A stretch of DNA of 64,000 nt, taken from the NCBI RefSeq assembly GCF_041435495.1, contig NZ_CP108644.1:3705501-3769500 (forward strand). The letters are read 5' to 3'. The stretch is from Streptomyces sp. NBC_01116. Lineage in GTDB: Bacteria > Actinomycetota > Actinomycetes > Streptomycetales > Streptomycetaceae. The translations under genes and the position numbers were made by a program. Of the stretch, positions 42,389-54,684 are shown one piece after another. Within the stretch, counting starts at the first letter, position 1; every line of letters begins with the position of its first letter. Under the pieces are notes generated by a model. That model made no database searches. It had not been told where the DNA came from and was given only the letters and a program-made list of their open reading frames with translations.

Positions 42389-45236
<2,848 letters not shown>

Positions 45237-45270
45237 GGCACACCGGACCGGACCGGCCGACGGGCCCTCG

Positions 45271-45359
45271 GCCCGCCGGGTCCGGGGCCGCTCGGCCCAT
45301 CGGGTCCTGGGCTGCTCAGCCCGTCGGGTCCGGGGCTGCTCAGCCCGTCGGGTCCGGGG
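45271..45359. repeat. 24-bp tandem repeats, about 3.7 units, spanning the stop of the BACON gene
   Basis: Units at 45271, 45295, 45319 and 45343 share GGGTCCGGGGC(T/C)GCTC with few mismatches. On the minus strand each encodes an xAAPDPTG-like octapeptide, and units 2 and 3 carry an in-frame TGA. The repeat therefore crosses the gene's stop and suggests slippage growth of the 3' end. Confidence 0.75.
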
Positions 45360-47148
45360 CGGAGGGGCCGGGGCCGGTCGGGGCCGGGTCCGTGGGGCCC
45401 GGGTCGGTCGGGTCCGGTGTCGGTTCGGGCGGACCGGTGGGGTCCGGCGGATCGGTGGGATCGGTCGGGCCCGGGCCGGGGTCGGTCGGGCCGGGGTCGG
45501 TCGGACCCGGATCGGTCGGACCTGGGTCGGTCGGACCTGGGTCGGTCGGACCCGGATCGGTGGGCCCGGGGTCCGTGGGGCCCGGGTCCGTGGGCCGGGG
45601 GGAGCCCGTTCCCGGACGCGTGGGGCGCGGACCGCCCGTCGTCGGGGCCGTGCCCCCGTAGCCGTCGATGAGCACGGCGGAGCCCGAGGGCGTCAGCGAG
45701 ATCCGGGCCCGCCACGCTCCGCCCGGCTGCGCGTGCCGGATCACCGCGACCGCGACCGTCGTGCTCTGCCCGGCCGCGAGCGTGCCCGACGTACGGCTGA
45801 GCCGCAGCCACGCGGCGTCCGTGGCCGCCGACCAGCTGACCGGTCCCCGGCCGGAGGCGGTCAGCGTGAGCGTCGTGACGGCCCCGGAGGTCCGGGCCGA
45901 CACCGCGAGCCGGGCGTCGCCGTGCGGCGCGCCGCCGGTGCTGACGACCTCGGCGGTGACGTCCGGGACGCGGACGCCGAAGCGGTTGCCGGGACGACCG
46001 TCGCCGCCGTCGCCGCCGTCGTCGTCGTTGGGGGAGCCGCCCATACCTCCGGCGCCGTCGACCTCTGTGGCGGCGACCGAGGCCCCGTCGTGGCCCTCAC
46101 CGGTCTGGGGCGCTCCCCGGTAGGCGGCCCACAGGGCGATCACGGGGGCGGCGACCACCGTCGCGACGACCGTGGTCGTCACGAGCCGGGCACGCAGCCG
46201 CTCCCGGCGGGCGGCCTGGTCCTTGGGGTCGAGCGGATACCCGGCCCGGTCGAAGCGCGGGCCGGCGGCGCGGGAGCGCTGGGCCTGGGCCATCGCGACG
46301 TACACGGAGGGGCGGGGGGCCTCGACGACGGGCAGGGCGGCGACCGGGGCCAGGGCCGCTCCGGGCCAGGGCCCCGCGGCATCGGCCCGCTCGGCGGCAC
46401 GACGGCAGCGGGGGCAGTCGTCGACGTGCCGGACGAGCTCCCGGCGCAGGGTGGCGGAGAGCAGCACCTGGTGGTCCCCGGTGATCCGGGCGACGGTGGG
46501 GCAGTGGCCGGTCCGGACGACGGCGAGGGCCGCGCGGGTGCGCTCCACCTCGCAGGCCGCGCCGGCCAGCAGCTCCCGGGCGGTGGCGGGCTCCAGACCG
46601 AGCACGGCGGCGACGGCGCGCGGGGCGAGCCCGTGACGCACGGCCAGTTCGAGCGCCTCGCGCTGCTCCGGGGTGGTGCCCGCGGCCTCGGGCCAGGCGA
46701 GCGTGGCGAGCTCCCGGCGGCGGGCCTCGGCGGCCGGCGACTCGGAAGGGGCGGGCACGGCGGCGTCCTCGGGGGTGGCGGGCGAGGTGTGCTCCGGCGT
46801 GCGCTGGGCGGTGTGCGCCCCGGGGGGACGGCGATGGGCCTGGCGGCCGCGCCCGCGCTCGGTGAGGGTGCGCAGGCAGGTCCAGCGGGCCAGCGCGTAC
46901 AGCCAGGATTGACGTTCCTCCTCGGCCGTGGGGCCCCGGGCGTCCTGCCGGTCCGCGACCGACAGCACGGCGCCGAGCGCTTCGGCGGCCGCGTCGTGGT
47001 CGCAGAGCACGGAGAGGCAGTAGGTGAAGAGTCCGTCGAGATACGGCTCGTACCGTACGGGCGGCCGCTGTGCCGGGGGGTGAGGTGCTCGGCGGTGCGC
47101 CCGGTGTGCGCCGGTGGTGTGCGTCGGGGTCTCCAGCCTGCTGCTCAT
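45340..47148 (-). CDS. Sigma-like / zinc-finger / TM / BACON-domain protein with PTDPG-repeat tail
   Basis: The protein has 602 residues from the ATG at 47148 (MSSRLETPTHTTG). An ATG at 47202 with AAGGA before it would add 18 residues. The N-terminus (about 30-95) resembles sigma-70 region 2 and about 145-215 region 4 of ECF factors, but diverged. HVDDCPRCRRAAERA is an anti-sigma-type zinc motif. One TM helix follows (about 315-337), then a Gly/Asp linker, a BACON-like beta domain (about 400-485: WSAATDAAWLRLSRTSGTLAAGQST) and an external tail of about 100 residues of PTDPG repeats. A membrane-bound regulator or wall-spanning protein is inferred; function is unknown. Confidence 0.75.
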   Translation of the reverse strand: MSSRLETPTHTTGAHRAHRRAPHPPAQRPPVRYEPYLDGLFTYCLSVLCDHDAAAEALGAVLSVADRQDARGPTAEEERQSWLYALARWTCLRTLTERGRGRQAHRRPPGAHTAQRTPEHTSPATPEDAAVPAPSESPAAEARRRELATLAWPEAAGTTPEQREALELAVRHGLAPRAVAAVLGLEPATARELLAGAACEVERTRAALAVVRTGHCPTVARITGDHQVLLSATLRRELVRHVDDCPRCRRAAERADAAGPWPGAALAPVAALPVVEAPRPSVYVAMAQAQRSRAAGPRFDRAGYPLDPKDQAARRERLRARLVTTTVVATVVAAPVIALWAAYRGAPQTGEGHDGASVAATEVDGAGGMGGSPNDDDGGDGGDGRPGNRFGVRVPDVTAEVVSTGGAPHGDARLAVSARTSGAVTTLTLTASGRGPVSWSAATDAAWLRLSRTSGTLAAGQSTTVAVAVIRHAQPGGAWRARISLTPSGSAVLIDGYGGTAPTTGGPRPTRPGTGSPRPTDPGPTDPGPTDPGPTDPGPTDPGPTDPGPTDPGPTDPGPGPTDPTDPPDPTGPPEPTPDPTDPGPTDPAPTGPGPSAPDPTG

Positions 47149-47369
47149 CACCCGGCGACCGTAGGCAAAGGAGCGTATGCCCCAAGTGCCCCTTGAGCAC
47201 ATTTAATCCTTACGGGTGAACGTATCCCTCGAAAGAGTTGTGAAAGAGGACAGGAATCACGGATTCCACCCGTAGTGCTCCGGTGCGCTTCCGTGCGCCC
47301 TGCGTGCGGCGGGGCCCCGCACGCCGCCGCCCGGGAGGGGTTGTCGTACCTCACCTATACGGTGGCGCC

Positions 47370-48791
47370 ATGGCTGCCCGTACGAAATCCGCGAAGGACC
47401 GGCCGTCCTACCGCTGTACCGAATGCGGCTGGACCACCGCCAAGTGGCTCGGCCGTTGCCCCGAGTGCCAGGCGTGGGGGACGGTCGAGGAGTTCGGCGG
47501 CGCCCCCGCCGTGCGCACCACCGCGGCCGGCCGGGTCTCCACGGCGGCCGTGCCGATCGGCCAGGTCGACAGCCGGACGGCCACCGCCCGCTCGACCGGC
47601 GTCGGCGAGCTGGACCGCGTGCTCGGCGGCGGGCTGGTGCCGGGCGCGGTCGTGCTGCTGGCGGGCGAGCCGGGCGTCGGCAAGTCGACGCTGCTGCTGG
47701 ACGTGGCGGCCAAGGCGGCGAGCGACGACCACCGCACGCTCTATGTCACCGCCGAGGAGTCCGCGAGCCAGGTCCGGCTGCGGGCCGACCGGATCCGGGC
47801 GATCAACGACCACCTCTACCTCGCGGCGGAGACCGACCTCTCGGCGGTGCTCGGCCACCTGGACGCGGTGAAGCCCTCGCTGCTCGTCCTGGACTCGGTG
47901 CAGACCGTCGCCTCGCCCGAGATCGACGGCGCGCCCGGCGGGATGGCCCAGGTCCGGGAGGTCGCCGGGGCGCTGATCCGGGCCTCCAAGGAGCGCGGGA
48001 TGGCCACGCTGCTCGTCGGTCACGTCACCAAGGACGGCGCGATCGCCGGGCCCCGGCTGCTGGAGCACCTGGTGGACGTGGTGCTGTCCTTCGAGGGCGA
48101 CCGGCACGCCCGGCTGCGGCTGGTGCGCGGCGTCAAGAACCGTTACGGGGCGACCGACGAGGTCGGCTGCTTCGAGCTGCACGACGAGGGCATCACCGGG
48201 CTCGCCGACCCCTCGGGCCTCTTCCTGACCCGCCGCGACGTGGCGGTGCCGGGCACCTGCCTGACGGTGACCCTGGAGGGCAAGCGGCCCCTGGTCGCCG
48301 AGGTGCAGGCGCTCACCGTCGACTCCCAGATCCCCTCGCCCCGGCGCACGACCTCGGGTCTGGAGACCTCCCGGGTCTCGATGATGCTCGCCGTGCTGGA
48401 GCAGCGCGGCCGGATCAGCGCACTCGGCAAGCGGGACATCTACAGCGCGACGGTGGGCGGCGTGAAGCTCACCGAACCCGCCGCCGACCTGGCGATCGCG
48501 CTCGCCCTGGCCAGCGCGGCCAGCGACACCCCGCTCCCGAAGAACCTGGTCGCGATCGGCGAGGTGGGGCTCGCGGGCGAGGTCAGGAGGGTCACCGGGG
48601 TGCAGCGGCGGCTGGCCGAGGCACACCGTCTGGGCTTCACGCACGCGCTCGTTCCGACGGATCCGGGGAAGGTCCCGGCCGGTATGAAGGTCACGGAAGT
48701 CGCCGACATGGGCGACGCTCTGCGGGTCCTCCCGCGCCGGTCTCGTCAAGAGGCGCCGCAGCCTCGTCAGGAAGACAACGCGCGCCGGTAG
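47370..48791 (+). CDS. radA: DNA repair protein RadA
   Basis: The protein has 473 residues from the ATG at 47370. The N-terminal zinc finger [18 protein letters not shown] is followed by the RecA-like core with Walker [10 protein letters not shown] and VLDSVQTV (Walker B). The RadA-specific KNRYG motif appears as [10 protein letters not shown], and a Lon-like domain ends the protein ([11 protein letters not shown]). It processes branched recombination intermediates and interacts with DisA in other bacteria. It lies 79 bp before disA. Confidence 0.97.
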   Translation: MAARTKSAKDRPSYRCTECGWTTAKWLGRCPECQAWGTVEEFGGAPAVRTTAAGRVSTAAVPIGQVDSRTATARSTGVGELDRVLGGGLVPGAVVLLAGEPGVGKSTLLLDVAAKAASDDHRTLYVTAEESASQVRLRADRIRAINDHLYLAAETDLSAVLGHLDAVKPSLLVLDSVQTVASPEIDGAPGGMAQVREVAGALIRASKERGMATLLVGHVTKDGAIAGPRLLEHLVDVVLSFEGDRHARLRLVRGVKNRYGATDEVGCFELHDEGITGLADPSGLFLTRRDVAVPGTCLTVTLEGKRPLVAEVQALTVDSQIPSPRRTTSGLETSRVSMMLAVLEQRGRISALGKRDIYSATVGGVKLTEPAADLAIALALASAASDTPLPKNLVAIGEVGLAGEVRRVTGVQRRLAEAHRLGFTHALVPTDPGKVPAGMKVTEVADMGDALRVLPRRSRQEAPQPRQEDNARR

Positions 48792-48870
48792 ACTTTGCCC
48801 TGGTCTCGCCCGCCCGTGGACACGGCATGGGGGACGCGAGGGCACCGCAACCTGTGACCGGAGGAGTGCA

Positions 48871-49995
48871 GTGGCAGCCAACGACCGGGCGACGACGCCC
48901 GGAAAGTCCGGCCAAGGCACCGGTAACGAGGCGCTGATGCGCGCCTCGTTGAGCGCGGTCGCGCCCGGAATGGCCCTGCGGGACGGCCTGGAGCGCATTC
49001 TCCGCGGCAATACCGGTGGCCTGATCGTGCTGGGCATGGACAAGACCGTCGAGTCGATGTGCACCGGCGGATTCGTGCTGGACGTGGAGTTCACGGCGAC
49101 GCGCCTGCGCGAGCTGTGCAAGCTCGACGGGGCGCTGATCCTCGACAAGGACATGACCAAGATCCTGCGGGCCGGCGTGCAGCTGGTCCCGGACGCCTCG
49201 ATCCACACGGAGGAGACGGGCACCCGTCACCGCACGGCGGACCGGGTCTCCAAGGCGTGCGGCTTCCCCGTCGTCTCGGTCTCCCAGTCGATGCGCCTCA
49301 TCGCGCTGTACGTGGACGGGGAGCGGCGGGTCCTGGAGGAGTCCTCCGCGATCCTGTCCCGGGCCAACCAGGCGCTCGCCACGCTGGAGCGGTACAAACT
49401 GCGCCTCGACGAGGTGGCGGGCACGCTGTCCGCGCTGGAGATCGAGGACCTGGTCACCGTCCGGGACGTGACGGCGGTGGCGCAGCGGCTGGAGATGGTG
49501 CGGCGGATCGCCACGGAGATCGCGGAGTACGTGGTCGAGCTCGGCACCGACGGACGTCTGCTCTCCCTCCAGCTGGACGAGCTGATCGCCGGGGTGGAGC
49601 CGGAGCGGGAGCTGGTCGTCCGGGACTACGTCCCCGAACCGACGGCGAAACGGTCGCGCACGGTGGCGGAGGCGCTGACCGAGCTGGACGCGCTGAGCCA
49701 CACGGAGCTGCTGGAGCTGGCGGTGGTGGCGCGGGCGCTGGGCTACAGCGGCTCGCCCGAGACGCTGGACTCGGCGGTGTCCCCGCGGGGCTTCCGGCTG
49801 CTGGCGAAGGTGCCGCGGCTGCCCGGGGCGATCATCGAGCGGCTGGTGGAGCACTTCGGCGGTCTGCAGAAGCTGCTGGCGGCGAGCGTGGACGACCTCC
49901 AGACGGTGGACGGCGTCGGCGAGGCGCGGGCGCGCAGCGTGCGGGAGGGTCTGTCGCGGCTGGCGGAGTCGTCGATCCTGGAACGGTACGTCTGA
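48871..49995 (+). CDS. disA: Diadenylate cyclase, DNA integrity scanning protein DisA
   Basis: The protein has 374 residues from a GTG after GGAGGAG. The DAC domain is at about 20-150 with the signature DGA (Asp86-Gly87-Ala88) and RHR (Arg119-His120-Arg121). A helical spine and a C-terminal helix-hairpin-helix DNA-binding domain ([28 protein letters not shown]) follow. The octamer makes c-di-AMP from two ATP and scans DNA. The radA-disA order is conserved. Confidence 0.97.
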   Translation: MAANDRATTPGKSGQGTGNEALMRASLSAVAPGMALRDGLERILRGNTGGLIVLGMDKTVESMCTGGFVLDVEFTATRLRELCKLDGALILDKDMTKILRAGVQLVPDASIHTEETGTRHRTADRVSKACGFPVVSVSQSMRLIALYVDGERRVLEESSAILSRANQALATLERYKLRLDEVAGTLSALEIEDLVTVRDVTAVAQRLEMVRRIATEIAEYVVELGTDGRLLSLQLDELIAGVEPERELVVRDYVPEPTAKRSRTVAEALTELDALSHTELLELAVVARALGYSGSPETLDSAVSPRGFRLLAKVPRLPGAIIERLVEHFGGLQKLLAASVDDLQTVDGVGEARARSVREGLSRLAESSILERYV

Positions 49996-50027
49996 CACCG
50001 GCCCGAGCCACGGAACCCTGGGCCACC

Positions 50028-50202
50028 ATCAGCCCGTCCGGCACGCTTCGGGACGGAACCCCGGCCACCACCATCAGCCCGTCCGCCGCTTGAGGACGGA
50101 ACCCTGCTGCCCGGTGGGCGGTGCCCTACGGACTGGCCCGGACCTCTTGGCGCATCGCTCGTCCACGTGGACGGTCCCGTCCTCGAACGCCGGACGGGCT
50201 GG
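50028..50202. repeat. Three copies of an intergenic CAGCCCGTCCG...GAGGACGGAACC repeat
   Basis: Two direct copies (about 50028-50061 and 50072-50104) and one inverted, better-preserved copy (50176-50202) surround the converging ends of disA and the 50226 gene. The CCCGTCC and GGACGGG parts can pair, so they may fold as terminators. Similar elements are frequent in Streptomyces intergenic DNA as I recall. Confidence 0.6.
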
Positions 50203-50225
50203 GTTCGCCGGTCCGCAGAGGCCGG

Positions 50226-51047
50226 TCAGTCCTTCGCGAGGACGAACGAGGCCCGCTGGACGGGGGCGCCCGGGGCCTTCGCCTCCAGGAGGTACGTTCC
50301 CGGGCCCGCCTTGCCCGCCGGAGGCGTCGCACAGCCGGGCACGGACAGCGTGCGGTTCCAGTCGACCGTGTGGATCACCGTCGCGCCCGCCGGAACCTTC
50401 AGGAACAGCGGACCGGCCGCGGCGGGGCAGTCCTTCGAGGACCAGACCGGATCGTCGTCCTCGCCACCGGCCTCGGTGACCGTGAGCACCGCGCTCTTCG
50501 GCCCGAGGTCGGCCTTGCACGCCGCCGACGAGGTGTTCTTCGCGATCAGTTCGAACTTCGGCTTGTCGTCGGGGCCGTAACTGACCTTCGTCCGCAGGCT
50601 CAACCGCACCGCGGAGGGCTTGCACTCGGGAAGCGGGGAGCCGGCCGGGACCTGTTGGCCCGCCGTGCCGCCGCCGCCCGCACCCGAATCGGCCGTTCCC
50701 GCACCGCCCGTTGACGCCCCGTCGGACGAGGCGCCCTCGCCCGCACCACCGGAGGACCCACCCGCGCCGCCGTCGGAGCCGCCGGAGCCTCCGGAGCCGC
50801 CGTTCTCGCCCGACTCGTCCCGGCCGCCCGGCTGTTGGCTGATCGCGGGGCCGGAGCCCGAGGGCCCGGGAGTGATCGACTCGACCGGGTCGGAGCCGCC
50901 GGACTTGCCGTCGCTCCGGCTCCCCCCACCGCCTCCGGACGTCACGCCCCAGGCGATCAACACGGCGAGCAGCGCAACGAGAAGTCCCGCTACCGCCCTT
51001 CGTCGCCAGTAGATGCTGGAGGGAAGCGGACCGACCGGATTGCGCAT
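50226..51047 (-). CDS. Membrane-anchored secreted protein with Gly/Ser-rich stalk and DUF4232-like domain
   Basis: The protein has 273 residues from the ATG at 51047. One N-terminal hydrophobic segment (about 18-38, AVAGLLVALLAVLIAWGV) lacks a lipobox Cys, so it acts as an anchor or uncleaved signal. About 110 residues of Gly/Ser/Asp/Glu-rich stalk follow. The C-terminal domain (about 140-273) is a beta-sandwich-like region with Cys pairs (PECKPS, AACKAD, KDCPAA, PGCATP). No enzyme motif is seen. It is divergent from mutY. Confidence 0.7.
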   Translation of the reverse strand: MRNPVGPLPSSIYWRRRAVAGLLVALLAVLIAWGVTSGGGGGSRSDGKSGGSDPVESITPGPSGSGPAISQQPGGRDESGENGGSGGSGGSDGGAGGSSGGAGEGASSDGASTGGAGTADSGAGGGGTAGQQVPAGSPLPECKPSAVRLSLRTKVSYGPDDKPKFELIAKNTSSAACKADLGPKSAVLTVTEAGGEDDDPVWSSKDCPAAAGPLFLKVPAGATVIHTVDWNRTLSVPGCATPPAGKAGPGTYLLEAKAPGAPVQRASFVLAKD

Positions 51048-51255
51048 AGATCCCACGGTCCGAACTCTACGAGAGATCCGGGCCGACTCAGGCCCCACCC
51101 GCCGCTCCGGCGGCAAGTTTTGCCGATCATCATCACGGGGATCCGGTCACAGGGGACAGAACGGGTGGCGTTGTCACCCCGTGGACCGCCGCATGGGCCG
51201 ACACTCCCGCGCCCGTGACCGCCACTCCCTCTTCCGTGCCAGGATCGTCCGTGCG

Positions 51256-52161
51256 ATGACTGCCATGACTTCGACACAGACGCCCCCCGCCTCCTCCCTC
51301 CACACCCCCGTCATCGGGTGGTTCGAGCAGCATGCCCGCGATCTGCCCTGGCGCCGCCCCGAAGCGGGCGCCTGGGGTGTGATGGTCAGCGAGTTCATGC
51401 TCCAGCAGACCCCGGTGAGCCGGGTCCTCCCGGTGTACGAACAGTGGCTCGCCCGCTGGCCCCGCCCCGCCGACCTGGCCGCCGAGGCGCCCGGGGAGGC
51501 GGTCCGCGCCTGGGGCCGGCTCGGCTACCCGCGCCGTGCGCTGCGCCTGCACGGGGCCGCGCAGGCGATAACGGAACGGCACGGCGGCGATGTGCCGAGC
51601 GAGCACGCCCAGCTGCTGGCGCTGCCCGGGATCGGCGAGTACACGGCGGCGGCCGTGGCCTCGTTCGCGTACGGACAGCGGCACGCGGTGCTCGACACGA
51701 ACGTCCGCCGGGTGTTCGCCCGCGCCGCGTCCGGGGTCCAGTACCCGCCGAACGCGACCACGGCCGCCGAGCGCAAGCTCGCGCGGGCGCTGCTGCCCGA
51801 GGAGGACGAGCGGGCGGCGCGCTGGGCGGCGGCCACGATGGAGCTGGGCGCCCTCGTGTGCACCGCGCGCAACGAGGACTGCGACCGGTGCCCGATCGCC
51901 TCCCGGTGTGCCTGGCGGCTGGCGGGGAAGCCCGCGCACCAGGGGCCGCCGCGCAAGGGCCAGACGTACGCCGGGACCGACCGCCAGGTGCGCGGGCGGC
52001 TGCTGGCGGTGTTGCGGGACTCCGTGGGCCCCGTGGCGCAGGCCGCGCTGGACGCGGTGTGGGAGGAGCCGGTGCAGCGGGCCCGCGCACTGGACGGGCT
52101 GGTGGCCGACGGGCTGGTCGAGCCGCTGGCGGACGGCCGGTACCGACTGCCGCTGACCTGA
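51256..52161 (+). CDS. mutY: A/G-specific adenine glycosylase (MutY)
   Basis: The protein has 301 residues from the ATG at 51256 (51265 also possible). SEFMLQQTPVSRV contains the catalytic Glu region. LPGIGEYTAAAVASFAYG is the helix-hairpin-helix, and VLDTNVRRV contains the conserved Asp. The [4Fe-4S] ligands are C-x6-C-x2-C-x5-C (CTARNEDCDRCPIASRC). The protein is shorter than E. coli MutY and lacks most of the C-terminal MutT-like 8-oxoG recognition domain. It removes A mispaired with 8-oxoG. Confidence 0.9.
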   Translation: MTAMTSTQTPPASSLHTPVIGWFEQHARDLPWRRPEAGAWGVMVSEFMLQQTPVSRVLPVYEQWLARWPRPADLAAEAPGEAVRAWGRLGYPRRALRLHGAAQAITERHGGDVPSEHAQLLALPGIGEYTAAAVASFAYGQRHAVLDTNVRRVFARAASGVQYPPNATTAAERKLARALLPEEDERAARWAAATMELGALVCTARNEDCDRCPIASRCAWRLAGKPAHQGPPRKGQTYAGTDRQVRGRLLAVLRDSVGPVAQAALDAVWEEPVQRARALDGLVADGLVEPLADGRYRLPLT

Positions 52162-52380
52162 TCCCGGGCCGGGTCCGCGGCCCCCTCTTCGCCCGCCCCG
52201 GGAAACGGCTTCTCCCGCACTGTTACACAACCGATGGGCAGCCGTGCACCGGCCTACGGCTGCTCCGCACATCGCCGTGACAACGCCTCCGTAGCGTCTG
52301 CGACAGCAGGACGGCCGGACCGCGGAACACCCGCGGTGCCGCCTGCGGCACGGGGATGTTCGGGGACGGAGGCGGTTGTC

Positions 52381-53052
52381 ATGGCGCAGGGCGAGGTGCT
52401 CGCGTTCGAGGACTACGTACGCACACGGCAGGAGGCGCTGCTGCGCAGCGCGCGCCGCCTGGTTCCCGATCCCGTGGATGCCCAGGACCTGCTGCAGACC
52501 GCCCTGGTGCGCACCTACGGCCGCTGGGACGGCATCGCCGACAAGTCCCTGGCCGACGCCTATCTGCGCCGCGTCATGATCAACACCCGTACGGAGTGGT
52601 GGCGGGCGCGCAAGCTCGAAGAGGTCCCGACCGAGCAGCTGCCCGACGCGAGCGTCGATGACGGCAGCGACCAGCGCGCCGACCGCGCCCTGCTGATGGA
52701 CATCCTCGGCATCCTGGCTCCCAAGCAGCGCAGCGTCGTCGTGCTGCGACACTGGGAGCAGATGAGCACGGAGGAGACGGCCGCGGCACTCGGCATGTCG
52801 GCCGGTACGGTCAAGAGCACGCTGCACCGGGCCCTGGCACGACTGCGCCAGGAGCTGGAGAGCCGCGAGCTGGTCAGCCGCGAGGCGGTCGCCCGGGAGA
52901 CCGGGGGCCACCGGAGCGCGGCGCCGGTCACCTCCGCCCGTGTCCCCGCCCGGCGGTCGCCCGTGACGACGGTGCCGGGGGCGAGGGCACACACACCGGC
53001 GCAGCGGAACGGGCGTCACGACGAGCGGGGGATGGAGCGGTGCGCGGCCTGA
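52381..53052 (+). CDS. sigE: ECF sigma factor SigE (cell-envelope stress)
   Basis: The protein has 223 residues. Region 2 (about 8-75: FEDYVRTRQEALLRSARRLV...AYLRRVMINT) and region 4 (about 110-165: LAPKQRSVVVLRHWEQMSTEETAAALGMSAGTVKSTLHRAL) are intact. The sequence and the following cseA-cseB-cseC genes match the S. coelicolor sigE operon, which answers wall-active antibiotics and lysozyme. The C-terminal tail of about 55 residues beyond region 4 is Pro/Arg/Thr-rich. The 219-bp upstream gap must hold the CseB-activated promoter, but no box is certain. Confidence 0.95.
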   Translation: MAQGEVLAFEDYVRTRQEALLRSARRLVPDPVDAQDLLQTALVRTYGRWDGIADKSLADAYLRRVMINTRTEWWRARKLEEVPTEQLPDASVDDGSDQRADRALLMDILGILAPKQRSVVVLRHWEQMSTEETAAALGMSAGTVKSTLHRALARLRQELESRELVSREAVARETGGHRSAAPVTSARVPARRSPVTTVPGARAHTPAQRNGRHDERGMERCAA

Positions 53053-53906
53053 GCGGCAGCAGCGGCGGCGGGGGCGGCTTCGGGGGCGGTTCCTCGGGCG
53101 GGCCTTCCGGGAGAGGCCCTTCCGGAAGGGGCCCTGCCTCGAGTGATTCCTCCTCGAACGGGTCCGGGGGCCCGGACGACGGCGACGGTCCGGGGAGATC
53201 GGGCCGGAGCCGGGGACTCCGGAGCGGTATGGCGGCGAGTGGCACGGCCTTGGCCGGACTCGTCGCCTTCGGGCTGTTCGGCGTCGGCTGCTCCACGGGC
53301 GGCACCGGCACCCGGGACGAGGGCCCCGCCGGCAGCCAGCCGGTCGCCAAGGTCACCCCCCAGTCCGGCCCCTCCGGCACGACCCCGCCCGTCAGGCGGG
53401 TCGACGCCGTGCGGCTCCTGAAGGGCGACCCCAAGGTGGGCGAGCAGGTCAGGGACGGGCTCAGGCCCTGCGCGGGCAGGGCCTATCCGATCGACACCTC
53501 CTACGGGTCGATGACGGGCGGCCGGGCCGCCGACGTGGTGGTCAACGTGATGAGCTGCGCCGATTCGGTGGGCGTCGGAACGTATGTGTACCGGGCGGAC
53601 GGCGACGGCTCGTACAAGAACGTCTTCACGGCCGAGGTGCCCGCCGTCTACGGAACGATCGACCGGGGCGACCTGGTGGTGACGACCCAGGTCTACGGAT
53701 CGAAGGACCCGCTGGCGTACCCGTCCGGCTCGGAGGTGGTCACCTACCGTTGGGCGAGCGACCGCTTCACCGAGCACGACCGGGTGCACAACGACTTCAG
53801 CCGTGCCGTCGAGGGCACGGACGGCGAGCTGCCGGTGCAGTCGGAGCCGGTGGAACCGGTGGAGCCGGTTCCGTCCGAGGCGCCGGTGGAGCAGGGCAGG
53901 AATTGA
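53040..53906 (+). CDS. cseA: Lipoprotein CseA, negative modulator of the SigE system
   Basis: The protein has 288 residues from a GTG overlapping the sigE stop by 13 nt, with GGGGGATGGAG before it. A Gly/Ser/Pro-rich N-terminus of about 60 residues precedes the signal segment LAGLVAFGLFGVGC, whose lipobox Cys is residue 84. A later Met at residue 64 is the alternative start, but it would lose the basic n-region. The mature domain is beta-rich with a VDAVRLLKGD start and a C-terminal VEPVEPVP repeat. In S. coelicolor CseA dampens signalling to SigE from outside the membrane. Confidence 0.85.
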   Translation: MRGLSGSSGGGGGFGGGSSGGPSGRGPSGRGPASSDSSSNGSGGPDDGDGPGRSGRSRGLRSGMAASGTALAGLVAFGLFGVGCSTGGTGTRDEGPAGSQPVAKVTPQSGPSGTTPPVRRVDAVRLLKGDPKVGEQVRDGLRPCAGRAYPIDTSYGSMTGGRAADVVVNVMSCADSVGVGTYVYRADGDGSYKNVFTAEVPAVYGTIDRGDLVVTTQVYGSKDPLAYPSGSEVVTYRWASDRFTEHDRVHNDFSRAVEGTDGELPVQSEPVEPVEPVPSEAPVEQGRN

Positions 53907-53970
53907 GACCGGGCGGGCACGAGGCCGTGCCGGTGGAACCGAGCGGGAACGGAAAGCGAGAAGCAGCCCC

Positions 53971-54684
53971 ATGGCCGAGACCCACGTCCTCTTCGTCGAG
54001 GACGACGACGTCATCCGCGAGGCCACCCAGCTCGCCCTGGAACGGGTCGGCTTCACGGTCACCGCGATGCCCGACGGGCTCTCCGGTCTGGAGGCGTTCC
54101 GCGCCGACCGGCCGGACATCGCCCTGCTCGACGTGATGGTGCCGGGCCTGGACGGGGTGAGCCTGTGCCGCCGCATCCGGGACGAGTCGACCGTGCCGGT
54201 GATCATGCTCTCCGCGCGGGCCGACTCGATCGACGTGGTGCTGGGCCTGGAGGCCGGAGCCGACGACTACGTCACCAAGCCCTTCGACGGCGCGGTCCTG
54301 GTCGCCCGCATCCGGGCGGTGCTGCGCCGCTTCGGCCACGCGGCCGGGCCGGACGGTCCGGGTCAGGGCGGTGCGGAGGGGGAGGCCGGGGCGTTCGGCG
54401 GGGTGCTGGTCTTCGGCGATCTGGAGGTCGACACGGACGGCATGGAGGTGCGGCGGGCCGGTGAGCAGGTGGCGCTGACGCCCACCGAGATGCGGCTGCT
54501 GCTGGAGTTCTCGTCCGCACCGGGCACCGTCCTGTCCCGCGACAAGCTCCTGGAGCGGGTCTGGGACTACGGCTGGGGCGGTGACACCCGGGTCGTGGAC
54601 GTCCACGTCCAGCGGCTGCGCACCAAGATCGGCCAGGACCGGATCGACACGGTCCGCGGCTTCGGCTACAAGCTGCGCGGATGA
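53971..54684 (+). CDS. cseB: OmpR-family response regulator CseB
   Basis: The protein has 237 residues. The receiver domain has the acidic pair EDDD near residue 10, phosphorylation site Asp54 (LLDVMVPGLDG) and Lys in TKPF. A Gly/Pro linker (about 125-145) precedes the winged helix with LTPTEMRLLLEF and RVWDYGWGGDTRVVDVHVQRLR. It activates the sigE promoter when phosphorylated by CseC. The ATG at 53971 follows GAAAGCGAGAAG. Confidence 0.95.
   Translation: MAETHVLFVEDDDVIREATQLALERVGFTVTAMPDGLSGLEAFRADRPDIALLDVMVPGLDGVSLCRRIRDESTVPVIMLSARADSIDVVLGLEAGADDYVTKPFDGAVLVARIRAVLRRFGHAAGPDGPGQGGAEGEAGAFGGVLVFGDLEVDTDGMEVRRAGEQVALTPTEMRLLLEFSSAPGTVLSRDKLLERVWDYGWGGDTRVVDVHVQRLRTKIGQDRIDTVRGFGYKLRG

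Noticed and set aside
45417..45671. Asp/Arg/Ser repeat open frames in the PTDPG-coding region
   Set aside because: They are alternative readings of the 15-bp repeat of the BACON-protein tail.
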